Below are positions 1-13,222 of a stretch of 64,000 nucleotides of DNA, one piece after another. This DNA is from Botrytis cinerea B05.10 (Eukaryota > Ascomycota > Leotiomycetes > Helotiales > Sclerotiniaceae). The notes beneath the pieces are model-generated. The model did no database searches. It worked only from the letters and a program-made list of their open reading frames with translations, and had not been told where the DNA came from. The stretch is taken from positions 1,674,001-1,738,000 of the forward strand of contig NC_037322.1 of assembly GCF_000143535.2 (NCBI RefSeq), given 5' to 3'. The position numbers and the translations under genes are program-made. How positions within the stretch are numbered: position 1 is the stretch's first letter; each line of letters starts with the position of its first letter.

Positions 1-2327
1 ATGGAATTTGTTCGATCCCAAAGATCTTCTCCTGATCACAATCCCAATACCCGTCATGTCATGTATGGATTAGATGCCGACTTGATCATGTTGGGTCTTG
101 CAACGCATGAACCTCATTTTCGTATATTGAGAGAAGATGTTTTCTTCAATGATGGAAAGCCAAGGACCTGTAAATTATGCGGCCAACACGGGCATGAAGC
201 TCGAGAATGCAAAGGCATGTACAAGATAAAGGATGGTGAGTTTGATGAAAAGGCTAGCGCCCCTACTCTCAAACCATTTATTTGGCTCCACGTCTCAGTT
301 CTTCGAGAATATCTAGCTGCAGAGATGTATGTTCCTAGCCAACCCTTCAGATTCGATCTTGAAAGAGCTCTAGACGACTGGGTTTTTATGTGTTTCTTTG
401 TCGGAAATGATTTCTTACCTCATCTTCCTAGTCTCGAAATTCGAGAGGATGGTATTAATACTTTGATTGCCATCTGGCGTGATAATATTCCATACATGGG
501 TGGTTATCTGACTAAAGACGGTCATGTAGACCTCGAAAGGGCCCAATTCATCCTCGATGGATTGGCCAAGCAAGAGGATGCCATCTTCAGAAAAAGAAGA
601 AAGAACGAAGAGAATTTCCAAAAGAAGCGCAAGCTCAACAATGAGCGAAATGCTCGTGGCCGTGGAAATAACGGTGGTCCACAGGATTCGCCATATAACG
701 GTAGACAGCCTCCTGGTGGAGCTGCTCCGACCGGCTTACCACTGTTCACTCCAGGCGTCGCCAACAAGGAAGCCAAGGCCATGACCCATGATATGGTGAT
801 GAACCGAGGTGCTGCTTACAAGGCCAGTATCGCTAACAAAAGTGCGGCTGCAGCCCTGAAGGAAATGATGAATGGCAAGTCAGCTGATGATAACGGTAAG
901 CCTAAAGCCGACGATACGTCGGCGGAATCACCAGCAACCGCACTGGGAAAACGTAAAGCAGAGCTCATTGAGGATGATGACAGTAGCACACCAGGACGCA
1001 ATACACCCACTTCTGGGACACCAGGAACCCCAACAACACCTGGAGACGACCTTCCCCCTGACACCGTCAGACTATGGGAAGATGGATACGCTGATAGATA
1101 CTATGAGCAGAAGTTCAACAGAGATCCTAAGGATATCGAGTTTCGTCATGAGGTTGGCAGAGCCTATGTGGAAGGATTGGCATGGGTTTTGCTATACTAT
1201 TTCCAAGGGTGTCCATCTTGGGATTGGTATTACCCTTACCATTATGCTCCTTTTGCCGCAGATTTTGCCAATCTTAAGGATATGAAAATCGATTTCCAGA
1301 AAGGAAGAATTTTCAGACCATTTGAACAACTTATGGGAGTCCTTCCAGCAGCTTCAAGACAAGCTATTCCGGAGCAATTTCATCATCTAATGACCAATGA
1401 AGATAGCGAGATTATTGATTTCTATCCCGAGGATTTTGTAGTTGATTTGAACGGTAAGAAATTCGCTTGGCAAGGCGTTGCTCTATTGCCATTCATTGAT
1501 TCGGAGCGATTACTCGATGCAATGGCTAAGGTATATCCCACACTACCCGAGGACGTTTCGGCTCGCAATGGCCTTGGAAGAGATGTTCTCCTAGTCTCGG
1601 AAGCTCATCATGATCTCTATGATGAGATTACCAGCAAATTCTATTCAAAGAAACAAGATGCACCTCATATGAAACTGAACCCCAAGGTCAGTGAAGGTTT
1701 GACAGGACGGATTGAGAAGAACGAGGATTACCTTCCATACAGCTCTTTGGCGTTCCCGTTGGACAGTGATGCCATGCCAAGCCTTGATGAAGATCGATCA
1801 ATACGGTAATTATATACTTCAACTCTTAATAGTACCTCGCTTACAATTTATCTAGTGTACATTATGAGATGCCCAAGTCTAACCACATTCATAAGTCTAT
1901 GTTATTAGTAGGAGTCGATTTCGGCAAACCGGCACTCAATCAGAGCGATATCGAAATGACAAAAAGCAGGGCATCTAGATCAGGTCGAAATCATGGTGGA
2001 GTGCCGTTACAAGGTGATGGAAGAGGTCGCAACCAATTCAACTATGGTTCTGGCAACAACAATCGCGGCAATGGCAATCGTTACAATGGTCCAGGAACGA
2101 CAGCACCTAGATATAACAACCAATCTTATGGTTCTCAAAACAATTACAACAACTACAATCAACCGCCGCCTCCACCAGGCTGGCAACCACCTCCGCCCGG
2201 AGCTGGAGGGTTTGCTCGTGGACCTCCTCCCCCACCACCAGGTTCATACGGTGCCTATCCACCACCACCACCTCCACCCGGATATGGAGGTTATAACAAT
2301 TACAACAATTACGGTGGAAGACGTTAA
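1..2327 (+). CDS. rat1: 5'-3' exoribonuclease 2 (Rat1/XRN2), 5' end outside the window
   Basis: Nuclear 5'-3' exoribonuclease that degrades uncapped RNA in transcription termination and trims rRNA and snoRNA precursors; Rai1 is its known partner. Two exons are seen: 1-1805 and 1856-2327, joined by a 50-nt intron (GTAATT...TCTAG). They give 758 residues. The family is about 1000 aa, so roughly 280 N-terminal residues, including part of the catalytic core, lie upstream. Visible marks are YGLDADLIMLGLATHEPHF near residue 21, a CCHC knuckle (CKLCGQHGHEAREC) near residue 57, the FFVGNDFLPHLPSLE block, and the conserved GRAYVEGLAWVLLYYFQGC segment followed by SWDWYYPYHYAPFA. The C-terminal exon is disordered, with Asn/Tyr/Gly and poly-Pro runs ending in GGRR, as in other fungal Rat1 tails. 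The ATG at position 1 is probably internal, because the preceding residues of the family continue upstream. Confidence 0.95.
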
Positions 2328-3702
2328 ATTAGGTTACTTCTATAGTTTCTGCTGGTCTACCGTTGAAAGATGATATATATTTCTTCATGTACAATATGAT
2401 GATACTGATCCAGAGGCCAAACTTGCCACATCGAAACCGAGAGAGCTCAACAGGGAATAGGGAGGTAATTAAGGGGAAATTTAGAGAACTGGAAAAAGCC
2501 GAGAGGAGAAAAGAATGAGACAGAAAAAGAGAAATCTATTGATCCAATCCCATACATGTCTAATACAACAGTCTTATATCATGAAAACGGAGCAAAGAAT
2601 TGGGACGGCAAGACCTTACCTAAAAATATTTGGGCGTTTCTGGGTCTGAATTCAAAAACTCTATCAAAATGTTAATGTCGTACCTTGGAAACATCGAGAT
2701 TTTATCAGTGAAAACCCAATTGCCGTGACTCTACCATTGTTACCAAATATTGACAATATCGCAATGACTAATGAAATGTACCATGTACCATGTACCATGT
2801 ATCTAGCTAGATGACCTCGAGATAACGTTATGTGTGCATCAATGAATTCTACAATTGGGACTTTGGCCGTCAGGAGTCCAAAAAACGTACCGAATCAGCC
2901 CCAGCAATGGACTTTCATGGACATGAGTGTAGGTGGCTAAAAGTTGATTGTATTTTGACATGTTCCTGAAATTTCAACGTTGTCTCATGTATATGTAACA
3001 AACATCATGAAACGAGGGTATGCAAGTCATTTTCTTTAAGGATAAATCGCGGAAGCATGCAACGGTAGCAGTATGGAATAGAGTTCCCGCTCCTGTGTTT
3101 TTGGCCTTCCTAGGTAGGCGCACAACTGTATTTTCTCTCTCGGACCGTACAACAACAGCAAAGTCACCAAGCATCAAACCACAACAATGCATTGAATAAA
3201 CGTGATTGAACCTTCACATACCTACCTAGGTACGCAGACAGTAGGTACACTCACACACGCACACGCACACGCACTCTCTGCGTATTTGTTGCTGAAGCTC
3301 AGTTGCCGAGACCAAGGCGGAAAAAAAGTCCCATCCCCCAATAACTTTCTCCACAGCGAACTTGTTTATCCATGACTACACGTGTGTGAGGTGCGAGCCC
3401 CAAGGAACCCCCCAAAAACCACAACTAAATAAAGTTCAAGCTACCTCAGGTACACCTAATATTTTCCGAGCCTCTAGATTCTCAAATCCTCACATTCATA
3501 AGTGTCATGCCCGTGGTGCTACAATTTAACTGCTGCGAGATTGCGTCCCTTCCTTCGTTCCAGACAAGATAGTAAACAGACCATAAAGCCCACAGCTGCA
3601 CTGGGCCCCTACGAAGAACGACGAACGCACATGCTTCCAAGCGTATGTCGGACAATCACTGAGTAGTCTGGCTAGTTGCCAACGCCGTCCGCGAAAAGAG
3701 TC
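2328..3702. other. Intergenic region, rat1 to Ras-GAP
   Basis: About 1.4 kb with no supported gene; open frames here are short and look random. It should hold the rat1 3' UTR and the Ras-GAP promoter. Small repeats are visible: three copies of ATGTACC from 2776, a CA/CG-rich run near 3250-3275, and CCTAGGTA-type palindromes at 3109-3118 and 3223-3232. Confidence 0.6.
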
Positions 3703-6700
3703 ATGAGTGATAACTCAAGTCTAGTCATTACTTTGGTGGAGAGGCTGATTACAAAAGTATAATCCCAACCCGGAGTCGCATTCCTCTACGTGTCGCAAAT
3801 CAGCTAACAAATTGCTTGTCTAAATACAGCTCCCACACAAAACTGGCGCCGATGCACACCATCTCAATCGCGATGAGATTGCCCTTTTAAGTCGCACTAC
3901 CCTCGTCGATATCAGCAAACCATCTATAGCCGTTGTCACCGAAGCTCTTGTGCAACTGCTGGAAGATCTCGCGAGACCCTATAAGACAATATCGGCGCAT
4001 CCATTGCACGTTTTACACTCCGAATTCTACGTACTAGAGCTGTTGGCGGAGTGCTGCACAACACACTGGGAGAGCATCAATGATTCAGAAAATACCAGCG
4101 ACCGAGAAAATGCACCCTCTCAAGGCTTCAGATCTAACGATAGCATAAAACCCGAAGGTCGAAGGGCATCCAGAAACAAACTCTTGGCGCGTGATAATCC
4201 TCCGGAGGCTTTGGATGATGATTTGGCCAAAAGAATAATAGATGTGATAAAGTTGTTCTCAAATCCTATACCGGACGGCTATGTACTTCCGGCATTCAAC
4301 ATTCTAGACGATGTCCTCGGGACTTCTCCTGCTTCTCAATCCCCGGGTTTGGATCCCTTGAACGGTACAAATGGTCAGCAAAATACAACGGAGGCTGCAA
4401 TATTGATACAGGAACATTCTGAATCCACAGAGGCATGCATAAGGAAAGTGGTGGAGTTTGTCTCCTTTTCGAATTGGCCCCGGACTCTCGAGTATTTGAG
4501 GGGTTCTCTCCGTGGTTTGCTTGCGGCCCAATCTTCCAATGGAAACCAAGCACAGAATGGTGCCGTAGTCGACGATGAGGCGCTCGTCACTGTACGCTTA
4601 ATTCCGTCGTTTTGGGTCGATAGTCGAAAATTGGGGGTTGTCATACAGGAATTGTGTGGCAGCTTCCTGCACCTTCGCAAGGCTTTTCAGACCATTGTGG
4701 CAATCGTCGTGCCTCAATTAATCACCCGATGGCTAGAACGAAACCCCGAAGAATTCATCCAACTACACACAATGCACAAAAGGCTAGATGGTGGGGCGGA
4801 AACCCTTTTTGATATGACAAACACAATGATTGATGCGGGAAGACGAAAAACATTATTATTTCCATTTCAAACGTCTTTGCTATTTCTTCTGCCAGACGTC
4901 TTTGAGGTCGCTAGCAATATGAGAGATATTAAAAGTAGCAGTATCTCCAAGAAAGTATCGTTTTTGGAGATGCTGAGGAAGACTTTGAGAAACAGAAATG
5001 AAGCAGCTATTTATTGTTTGACCTCTGTTTTGCGAGTCGCAAGACACTTTCCACTCGATAGTGATTCGGCACTTCTGAGCTATGCCTTAGATGTCCAGGA
5101 AGAAGTGCGTGAAGCAGTATTCAGGAGATATACCGTGGGCGCGGAAAACACAAGCATAGACTCTGGTTTGATGACCGCAGCGTTTGTCAGTTTGGCGCAT
5201 CTAAACTTTAGAACTTGCGTTGATAGCCTCGCGCCTTTCTGTCTTGCCCCCAATACTTCTTCAGATTTTAAACTCGCTGTAATAAGAGCATGTACGCATT
5301 TCGCCAAGCAGTCTAATGCTAGTGATTATAACCCGTTATTCATTAAACTGTCTGAATTCATTCGCACTTACATGAAGGTATGGATTTTTCATAATTTTCA
5401 GGATGCATTGCTAATTCGCAGTAAGGGGACAACGTTTAGATTCAGAGACTCTTATCCTATCGAACATGTGACCATGAATAGACAAACGAAATTCTCATCA
5501 TCGGGAGAGTTGGTGTATAGCATGCTAGTATTTCTGGATGTATATCCGATGGCTTTGTTCGTTGGCATGGATCTAGGCTCACGCCATAATGACACCGCTT
5601 TCGAGGACGTATATGCTGCTCTTATGGCTTTTTTGACCTCCGAGGATGAGAAAATCAGAATTCTAACCAGTGAAGTTTGTCGATCATCACTGACTGAAGC
5701 AACAATGTCTGCATGGCAAAAAAGGGACTACAAATTCACGAATGCCGCTAAGTTCCACTTCTGGGAATCAACGTAAGTTTTGAGCCTTGGTCACCACCCT
5801 GGCTACTCAAGCAGCTGACGCGTTTTCATCTAGCTCCATTATACTCAGTTCAATATCAAGCAAAATTATAAACCAGACAGTTGAGGAACACAACGCTCTT
5901 AGCTTTGTACATAGCTACTTGCAAGCAAGACTCGATCTCTTGAAAAAGATCAAAGTAAGTAATATTCATACATTTTTCAAATGCATCCCACTCGAACAGT
6001 CAGCCCATCGAATGGATGTGCGATCAATCGTGCAGTGACGGAAAATCTTAGAATGCAATTTCTCACGTGTTATAGGACTTAACCGAGTTAGAGGAAGATA
6101 TTTCAGAGCGATTAGCAGCATACTCTATGATGGAGACAACCTTCTTAGTTACGGCTTGCTCGCCCGACATAGCAATTTGCCAGCTAGTTGCGTCAAGCGT
6201 CTGTTTGTTTGCAGAAGAGATCCGCCTCGTTGAATCCGCGCCGAATTTCGCAAAGCATTCCCTAGCAAGCGCGCGTAACATGGAGGTATACCAAGAGCTT
6301 GCTTCGAAAGATTTCCGATTTACAGGTATAGTTGCTTTCCAGAAGCGGACGAGGGGTCTTTTACGTCGAATGCAATACCCTACAGCTGGTATCATTAATG
6401 CATGGGAGACTATCTTTGATCGGTGGGTTAGATTATCCAAGCAACTTATTGCGCGGCCTGAAATTGTTGATGAAAGGTCTATGGGAGAGTGGCGCAATTG
6501 TTCTGGATTTCTGGCCTCTCTTGGTGGAATTTGCGTCGTGGGCCAATCTCTCCTTTCTGCCTCGGATGACCAAGTACTTACCAGTTTGCGATGGATCGAT
6601 AAGATTCCTGCCGAAAGCTACGACGATGAGACTTTACTTAGTCGATACATGCGACAGAGTGTTCAATTATTGGCTAGCAACAATATCAGGATACGAGAAG

Positions 6701-9700
6701 GCACCAGAGATGCCCTCTCGAGCGATCTTGCCAAACCATTGCATATGCCTCTATTCGAAGCCCTGCAAACAGAGCTTGATATTTTATTTGATAGTCCCCG
6801 AAGTAACGCGATTCCTGTCGATTCTCGGATCATCTTTGCAGAACAGGCAGCAGCACTACTCAAAAGTATCGTTGAGAAGCTCGGAAGCCCAGCTGAATTA
6901 GGTACGGGGATGTCGGTCGATATCGGTGCTTTGGCGCTCAATTTTGCGAAATTCTTGAACAGCTCAGCGGATGGGGCAAGCGCGTTAAGGGTCAAGATTA
7001 AGATTTGCCAATTGTGTGAAACTCTAACACAGAAGAAAGAGCTCTTGAATTTGAGACACGATGTGCGTATCCGCAATCAGCTTTTAGAGGTGATTTTTGG
7101 ATGGATCGCACGCCCAGGGACTCCAAATGCCGATACTGGTGTTCATTTAGTAGGCACGCGTCTGGATGAAATTTTCCGTCTGCAGAAGGACCTTGACCGA
7201 GCCTCATTAAAGGCATTAGCAGAATTGACATATCGTCTTCCCCTACAACCGGCGGAGGGCCAGTCTGATGCAGATACAAGTGATTTGAAATCACAGATGT
7301 TCCATACATATTTCAATAGGTTCTTATCTCTTCTCAACTACGAAACGGTTGACATAGGTAGGAATGAGGTGCGTCTTACATCAGCTGTGAGCGACGATTC
7401 TATGAGCAGCCCGGAGCTTGCAATTTCTGCGCTTTCTAACCTTTTGAGTGCGAATATCGATGTTGGCCTCAAGCATTCCTTAGGTATTGGTTATCATGAA
7501 GATATTGAAGTTAGAACAGCCTTCGTCAAAGTTCTTTGTAACATCTTGATACAGGGTACCGAGTTCAATAATTTGTCGAATGCAGCGGTGAATCAAAAGT
7601 ACGATGAACTGCTTGAGGTTAGTGTCAAGACTCATCTTGTTCAATCAGTTTATTACTAACAAGAGCTGTTAATAGTTACTTATCAATGATATGACTCTTA
7701 CAATTGCACTTTGCGATGCCTGCCCAAGTACGGAGGTCGACGAAATGACCATCTCACTTCTTAACATTTTTGACTCGCGAGGTATGGGCTTTGCCTTACT
7801 TGAGGCTCTCATCGAGCATGAAGTTGAAGAGACCGGCAAGTTCTCCCTTGCATAGGAAATTTCTGGTTACATGCTAATTTCCTTCAGAAAATGAGGCTGA
7901 ACTCTTAAGAAGAAACTGTGTTGCTACTAAGCTGCTGTCTGTCTATGCCAAATGGAAGGGAGCTGCGTATCTAAAAGCAACACTGCAGAAAGTCTTGGAG
8001 CGTCTTGTTCTCACTTCGAAAGACCTGGATCTTGAACTTGATCCTGCTAGAACAACATCCCCCGAAGAGTTACAGAAAAATGCCCTTCAACTTCGTGTAG
8101 TGACAAAAGTCTTCATCGATGATATATGCAATTCTGCATCCCGCATTCCAGTGTCTTTTCGAAAGATCTGTAATATTGTAAGCTAATCGAATTCGCTATC
8201 GTTGCATTATTGACATTGTTTAGATATCTTCTTGTGTGATGAGAAGGTTTCCCGATGCCAAATTCACCGCTGTTGGTGCTTTTATATTCCTGCGATTCTT
8301 CTGTCCAGCGATTGTCGCTCCTGATGCAGAAGGACTTATAGCATCCCCACCGTCGAAAGAAATGCGCCGAGGACTTCTTCTTATTGCCAAAGTAGTTCAA
8401 AATTTAGCAAACAACGTTCTTTTTGGGGCAAAAGAGCCGTATATGTACCCTCTAAACGACTTTTTAACACAAAATATATATCGTGTAACGACATTCTTAC
8501 GGGAGATCTCAGTACGTCCATCTATAACTTTAACAAGTAGAAGAAGAAAGCTAACAACTCAAGGCACCTCCAAATGTTAGAGAAACACTTGCGGAGTCTG
8601 AGTCGTTCGATTTCGGCTCCTGCGTTGCTCTACATAGATTTTTGTATGATCACTGGGACCACGTTCGACAAAAACTTGTTCTACGTGAACGGCAACTCTC
8701 TCTTAGATCTCCAATTGACGGTACTAAAAGTCATACTCCAGTTTTGGATGCCCTCCGAACACTGATATCTAATCTCGGACCACCGCCAATGGATGTATCT
8801 TGGAACAGACCGGCTATTTCACATAATACACCTCCTTCATATTCCCGCTTCCAGCATTTCATGCTTAGAAATGCTGGTCGAAGTTCGGAGGCTGTAGTAT
8901 CGAATAGAGCCGTATATGATGGAGGCGAAAGCAAGGTAGACAATTGTTATCATGTGGAATGTGCCATGCGCTAACATCAATAGGATGGATTATCGATGAT
9001 TTGTATCATACTTCGCAACATCGATACAGACGGAACAGACTATGACCTTTTGTTATATGTCTACTTGAAGGTGTGTAAAAGCTCGTAAATACCGAAATGC
9101 GTTGTTTGCTAAATATTGTAGATTGCAAGCCGCATGTGGCATAAGCCATTTGGTATTTTGATTGATGCGACCTGCTATAACGGTCAAAATGAGCCTGCAG
9201 ATGCTCTATTTCGAAGACTTGACCTCCTTACACCGACAGAGCTCTCGAAGCAGCTGTCTAGAGTATATGTCTACAACATGAATAGTGCATTCAGGTGAGT
9301 AGTGAATAGGACTTGAGAGAAGTAGTACTAACAAAAGCGTAGGAAATGTTTCCGGCGCATTCTTCGGCTATCTGCAAAGAGTGAGAATAGCGCCTTTCAT
9401 CCAAAAAACGTTGACTACCACTTAATTGGTAGTCTTCAAGACTTACAATCTCACTTCCATCTTACGCAGCTCCACTTGCCAAAAGAGACAATAAGCGTTG
9501 TCACAGACACGAGATACGTCTTCCAACCGATCATAAGACTATCGAAAACAAAAGGTAAGGTTGAGGTAATAATCAAGATTGGTAGTCAATTTGTTCAAGT
9601 GACAACAACGAAGAAACAAGAAGTTGTGCCAGGACTTAGACTACATGCCACAGTCAATGATATCTTCCGCTTATCAGAGGTCGACGAAGCACCCACTTCG

Positions 9701-12288
9701 ATCCAGACCGAAGATGATTCTGCATTCGGTTTAAGAACTGACAACGGCAAGATTGTGATGTATTTTACCAGCCCAAGAAAGGGCGATATTCTACAATCTA
9801 TTCGCAGTGCTAAGAATAGACATGGAAAAGAGCTGAGAACCTTGAAATCGTTTGAGAGACTGGTTAGACCGCAAGACGTACCAGGAACACTTCTCAATAT
9901 TGCTTTGACTAACATGGCGAGTCCTGACGCGGTTCTACGACTTGCAGCATACAATTTGTTATGTGCTCTTTGTCGAGCCTTTAAGTTTGCAGCCGATTCC
10001 AAATTCATGAGCACAAAGGGTATGAGTTACTGTTCCACAACTCTGGATCTTTGCTGACAAATTTTAGAATTATGTGTTCCTTTGAATCCATCTCAATTCA
10101 TTATTGATATTAGTGCACAATTAGCACGCTCCGAGCCTCAGCTTACTGGGGACTTTCTGAACGAATTTTTCGTCGGATGGGAAAGTTTTCCGTACTCGCA
10201 AAGGCCATTGAGCTTGGCGTATATGGCGCCCTGGCTACCAAGTCTGAGGACCCACCTCATACCTAATGAACCGGATAGTGATAAAGGAAGAGACAAAGTC
10301 GCAGTGATCTTCAGGAAGCTTATTGAAGTCGCAATATCTGATGTTGTTCTTAGCACTACATTGGAACAAAGTATCTGGCCCGTAATCTGTCAGGATGAAG
10401 TTTATATTGATATATTCTTGGAGGAGATTCTTAAACCAGCTCTTAATTTCGGCATCGATGATGAGCGGACTGAGATTCTTGGTTCAATTCTTGCCTCACT
10501 TGGCACAGTTACAATTCGGGGCAAACTAATATCAAGGCTTCGCAAGGCTCTCAATCGTACTTCGCTCCGACCGACCAGGCATCTTCACGAAAATACTGTT
10601 TGGGGCGAAATTTGTGTTCTGTTAAGACTCACCTTGTCTGTTTCTTTCGACAGCGGTGTCCAGTCCCAACTATATCTCCCGGAAGTCTTCCATCTTGTCA
10701 CTATGCTGGCTAACACGGGCTCGTCCGATTTGAGATTAATTGTCCATCGCTTGCTTGTCAATACTATCCATGCTATGTGTACTACATTTGTGTTGGAGGA
10801 GAGCAAACTTGCTAAATTGAAGCTTTTGCTATCTTCAATCTCGGAGCCACGGCAAGAATCTCTGTTTAGTATAGCATCAAGAGACGGAGCTTCTCTTCCT
10901 TCGTCACAAGACTCGGGACCTTCAGCATTATTAGCCACAGAATCTCTCGCGAGTCTACTTTCCGACATTAGTATTGTGGCGGCCCCGACTGTTGATCTGT
11001 CAAACACATGGCGTGCCAGGTGGATGAGCTTGGTTGCAAGCACTGCTTTCCAAAGCAATCCAGCCATTCAACCCCGGGCATTTACTGTTATGGGCTGCCT
11101 AGCTCGAGAAGACGTTGATGACGATCTACTTTATCAAGTTCTCGTAGCACTCAGAAGTAGCATCGGTCGATATATGGATGACGGTGACAGCGAAATGATG
11201 GTTGCTATAGTCACAGCTCTGACCAAAATGATGGATAAATTACCATCAGCATCACGTTATGGGACTCAACTATTCTGGCTTGCCCTATCTCTTGTAAGAT
11301 TGGTTCCAATTGGACTTTTCAACTGTGCGGCAATGTTTCTGGATGCCGTCTTGCTCAATATTGGAGCTTCTGGTGAACTTGGTAATGGGCGCATGATTCA
11401 AACATTGTTACTGGGCCGAGTACCTCTTGATGAAGCAGCAATTCAACTAGATGAGATATATGGAATCCATTTCACTGCAGAAAACTTCCATTTTGCAGTT
11501 TCTGCTTGCATGGTCAAAGGAATGACGGATTCATTGACAAGATCTACTGCTATGCGTGTTATCTCAACATTTCTCGACACGACCACCACTAATGCCCCTG
11601 AAGGAATCTCATTCCCGCAAGATGTTAGTTGCATGCCATATCTTGGTCTTCTACTGGGCCGAGCTCTTAATCCAGAAGATGCAGGACATAGCTTATGGCT
11701 GGCTACTGCCACTCAAGGAGATCTTACTCCACATACTGAGGCAGATATGGAAAGTATAATGCAAATTGCCGGTCTTAACGAGAAGGAGTTGCTCCTTACT
11801 TGTGCCATTGGCCTAGTCGACTTCCACTACTTAGACGATACTATACAAAACAGTGCATTTCAATGGCTCAATAAACTTGCCATCTCGTCGTCAAACGTTA
11901 TGTTACGACTGTAAGTCATTTCTCCATGCTCTGTTACATTAAGACTATTACTAATTATGAGTAGGGCTGGTCCAATCACAAGCATATTAGACGACGTTCT
12001 TATGTCTTGTCAAAATTCTATAACACTCGAATCCGCACATCAGTTACTACGCACTATTACCTCAAATCCTCAATTCTCGGCCGCGATGAGAGATGCTGAT
12101 GTGTTGGATAGAGTTTTGGGTAGTATAGGTTTTGGAGGGCTGTGGAAGAATTCGACGTATCAGGGCCATCATGAGGTCGCCAGAGAATGCACTACTTTGA
12201 CTGATAGGCTCATTGAGGTATGCATCATTCTTTATTTTCTTGCCATAACGTTGAGACTGACTTCAGATTACAGCTTATCATAGCATAA
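3703..12288 (+). CDS. Neurofibromin/IRA-type Ras GTPase-activating protein
   Basis: Negative regulator of Ras: it stimulates GTP hydrolysis and so lowers Ras/cAMP-PKA signalling. I read 14 exons: 3703-3756, 3830-5772, 5834-5954, 6076-7617, 7676-7835, 7888-8177, 8224-8511, 8564-8935, 8984-9070, 9122-9294, 9343-10019, 10068-11910, 11965-12217 and 12274-12288, about 2605 aa. The central GAP domain (about residues 1230-1480) shows the arginine-finger loop LLRRNC (about 1279-1284), SRIPVSFRKIC and the FLRFFCPAI signature (about 1392-1400). A Sec14/PH-like segment follows (HLIGSLQDLQ, then the stretch ending before SAFGLRTDNGK), as in NF1. The start ATG begins MSDNSSLVITLVERLITK, spliced in frame to exon 2. 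The intron at 7836-7887 is GC-AG. A second possible final acceptor at 12266 would extend the C-terminus to 12320. The N- and C-terminal thirds are helical-repeat-like and weakly recognisable. Confidence 0.93.
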
Positions 12289-12320
12289 TAGAACGAATGA
12301 ATAGAATGAGGCTGTTTTAG

Positions 12321-12841
12321 GAGAAGGAGGGAGGGTATGCGATTGGTCAAGTTAGTAGCTGATGATGAAAGCGAAATGAGGCATGAACCATGATTTTATG
12401 ATAGGATAAAAATGCTCCTTGAATTTTTTAGCTTTAGCTTTAGGATAAATGATACCCTGTTCATACAAGTACATACTCTAGACTAAAATTCAGCATGAAG
12501 ATAAGGCGAGGTTTTGTTTTGGTGCATAGCGGACCTAGATCACGACAGTTTGTGGATAAGTGGTTCCGAGGTCGAATGTGCATGATTTGCCAAGTCCGTG
12601 ATAGTTCATCGGAAGGTGATACTTCGATACAATACCGTCCCTGCAGTGATTCTTTGGGTTGTTAAATTTTCTTTCCCTCCCTCGCACGTTATATAGTTGA
12701 AGACGATCCCATGAAAAATAAACTACATGAAATTTAGACCGTGGCGGACTAACAGGCGCACCCTCATCTCTCGGCATAAAAAAAAATCATGTATCGAATC
12801 TCACACTGGTATCAAAAATGCACACACATAGAGAATACTAA
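12321..12841. other. Intergenic, no supported gene
   Basis: About 520 bp downstream of the Ras-GAP gene. A reverse-strand frame of 80 codons (12535-12777) is open, but I recognise nothing in it and it has no visible splicing context. The stretch probably holds the Ras-GAP 3' UTR. Confidence 0.4.
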
Positions 12842-13222
12842 CTATACCCTCTGCAAGTCTTGTTTGCCTCTAATTTTTGCCTGGAGGTCTGGGATCGCTA
12901 CTGCAGTCTCTACGAGACCTCCTGCAGAATGGCTGAGGGGCTCTTTCTCCCCTTGTTTTGTGATGAGGTATTAAGTAGGGAGTTGATGGCGAGTGTATCG
13001 TCTGATTTTTGTGGATAACCGTTTGATGGGATATTACGATTGTAGTCTGTGGATACGGGGTTGCCTATGTCCATCAAGGAGAGATCTGAGGTGGGGAGCT
13101 GAGGACAGAAGGATTCGATGCTGGAGTTTTCTAGGGTGTCTCGCGAGGATTGGAATGGTTTGGGTATGTGATCTGATCCGTGACATGTTACGATGACGAG
13201 TGGAAAATATATTGTGAGAGTG
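12842..13222 (-). pseudogene. Relic of an alpha/beta-hydrolase gene (frameshifted, truncated)
   Basis: Reading the reverse strand, one frame gives an alpha/beta-hydrolase N-terminal part: a strand followed by VTCHGSDHIPKPFQ (oxyanion-hole HG region), then FCPQLPTSDLS and a GYPQKSDDTLAINSLL stretch. That frame closes at 12910. The adjacent frame continues the fold from about 12975 down to 12842 with SHSAGGLVETAVAIPDLQAK, which carries the nucleophile-elbow serine in a HSAGG context. The two halves can only be joined by a shift of reading frame. No start codon with good context and no catalytic Asp/His half were found, so the gene looks dead. The assignment rests on remembered family pattern (salicylate-esterase-like fungal hydrolases). 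A sequencing error or an unseen small intron could also explain the frame change. Confidence 0.5.

Noticed and set aside
5378..5401. GTATGG...TTTCAG segment in Ras-GAP exon 2 that looks like an intron
   Set aside because: It would be only 24 nt, below workable intron size; the 44-nt alternative ending at the next CAG creates a stop. The frame reads through cleanly.
7840..7845. GT donor just downstream of the GC donor in Ras-GAP exon 5
   Set aside because: Using it brings a stop codon right after the acceptor and breaks the conserved E-T-E-N-E region.
12535..12777. 80-codon reverse frame next to the hydrolase relic
   Set aside because: I could not match it to the missing half of the hydrolase or any other family; left as unassigned.
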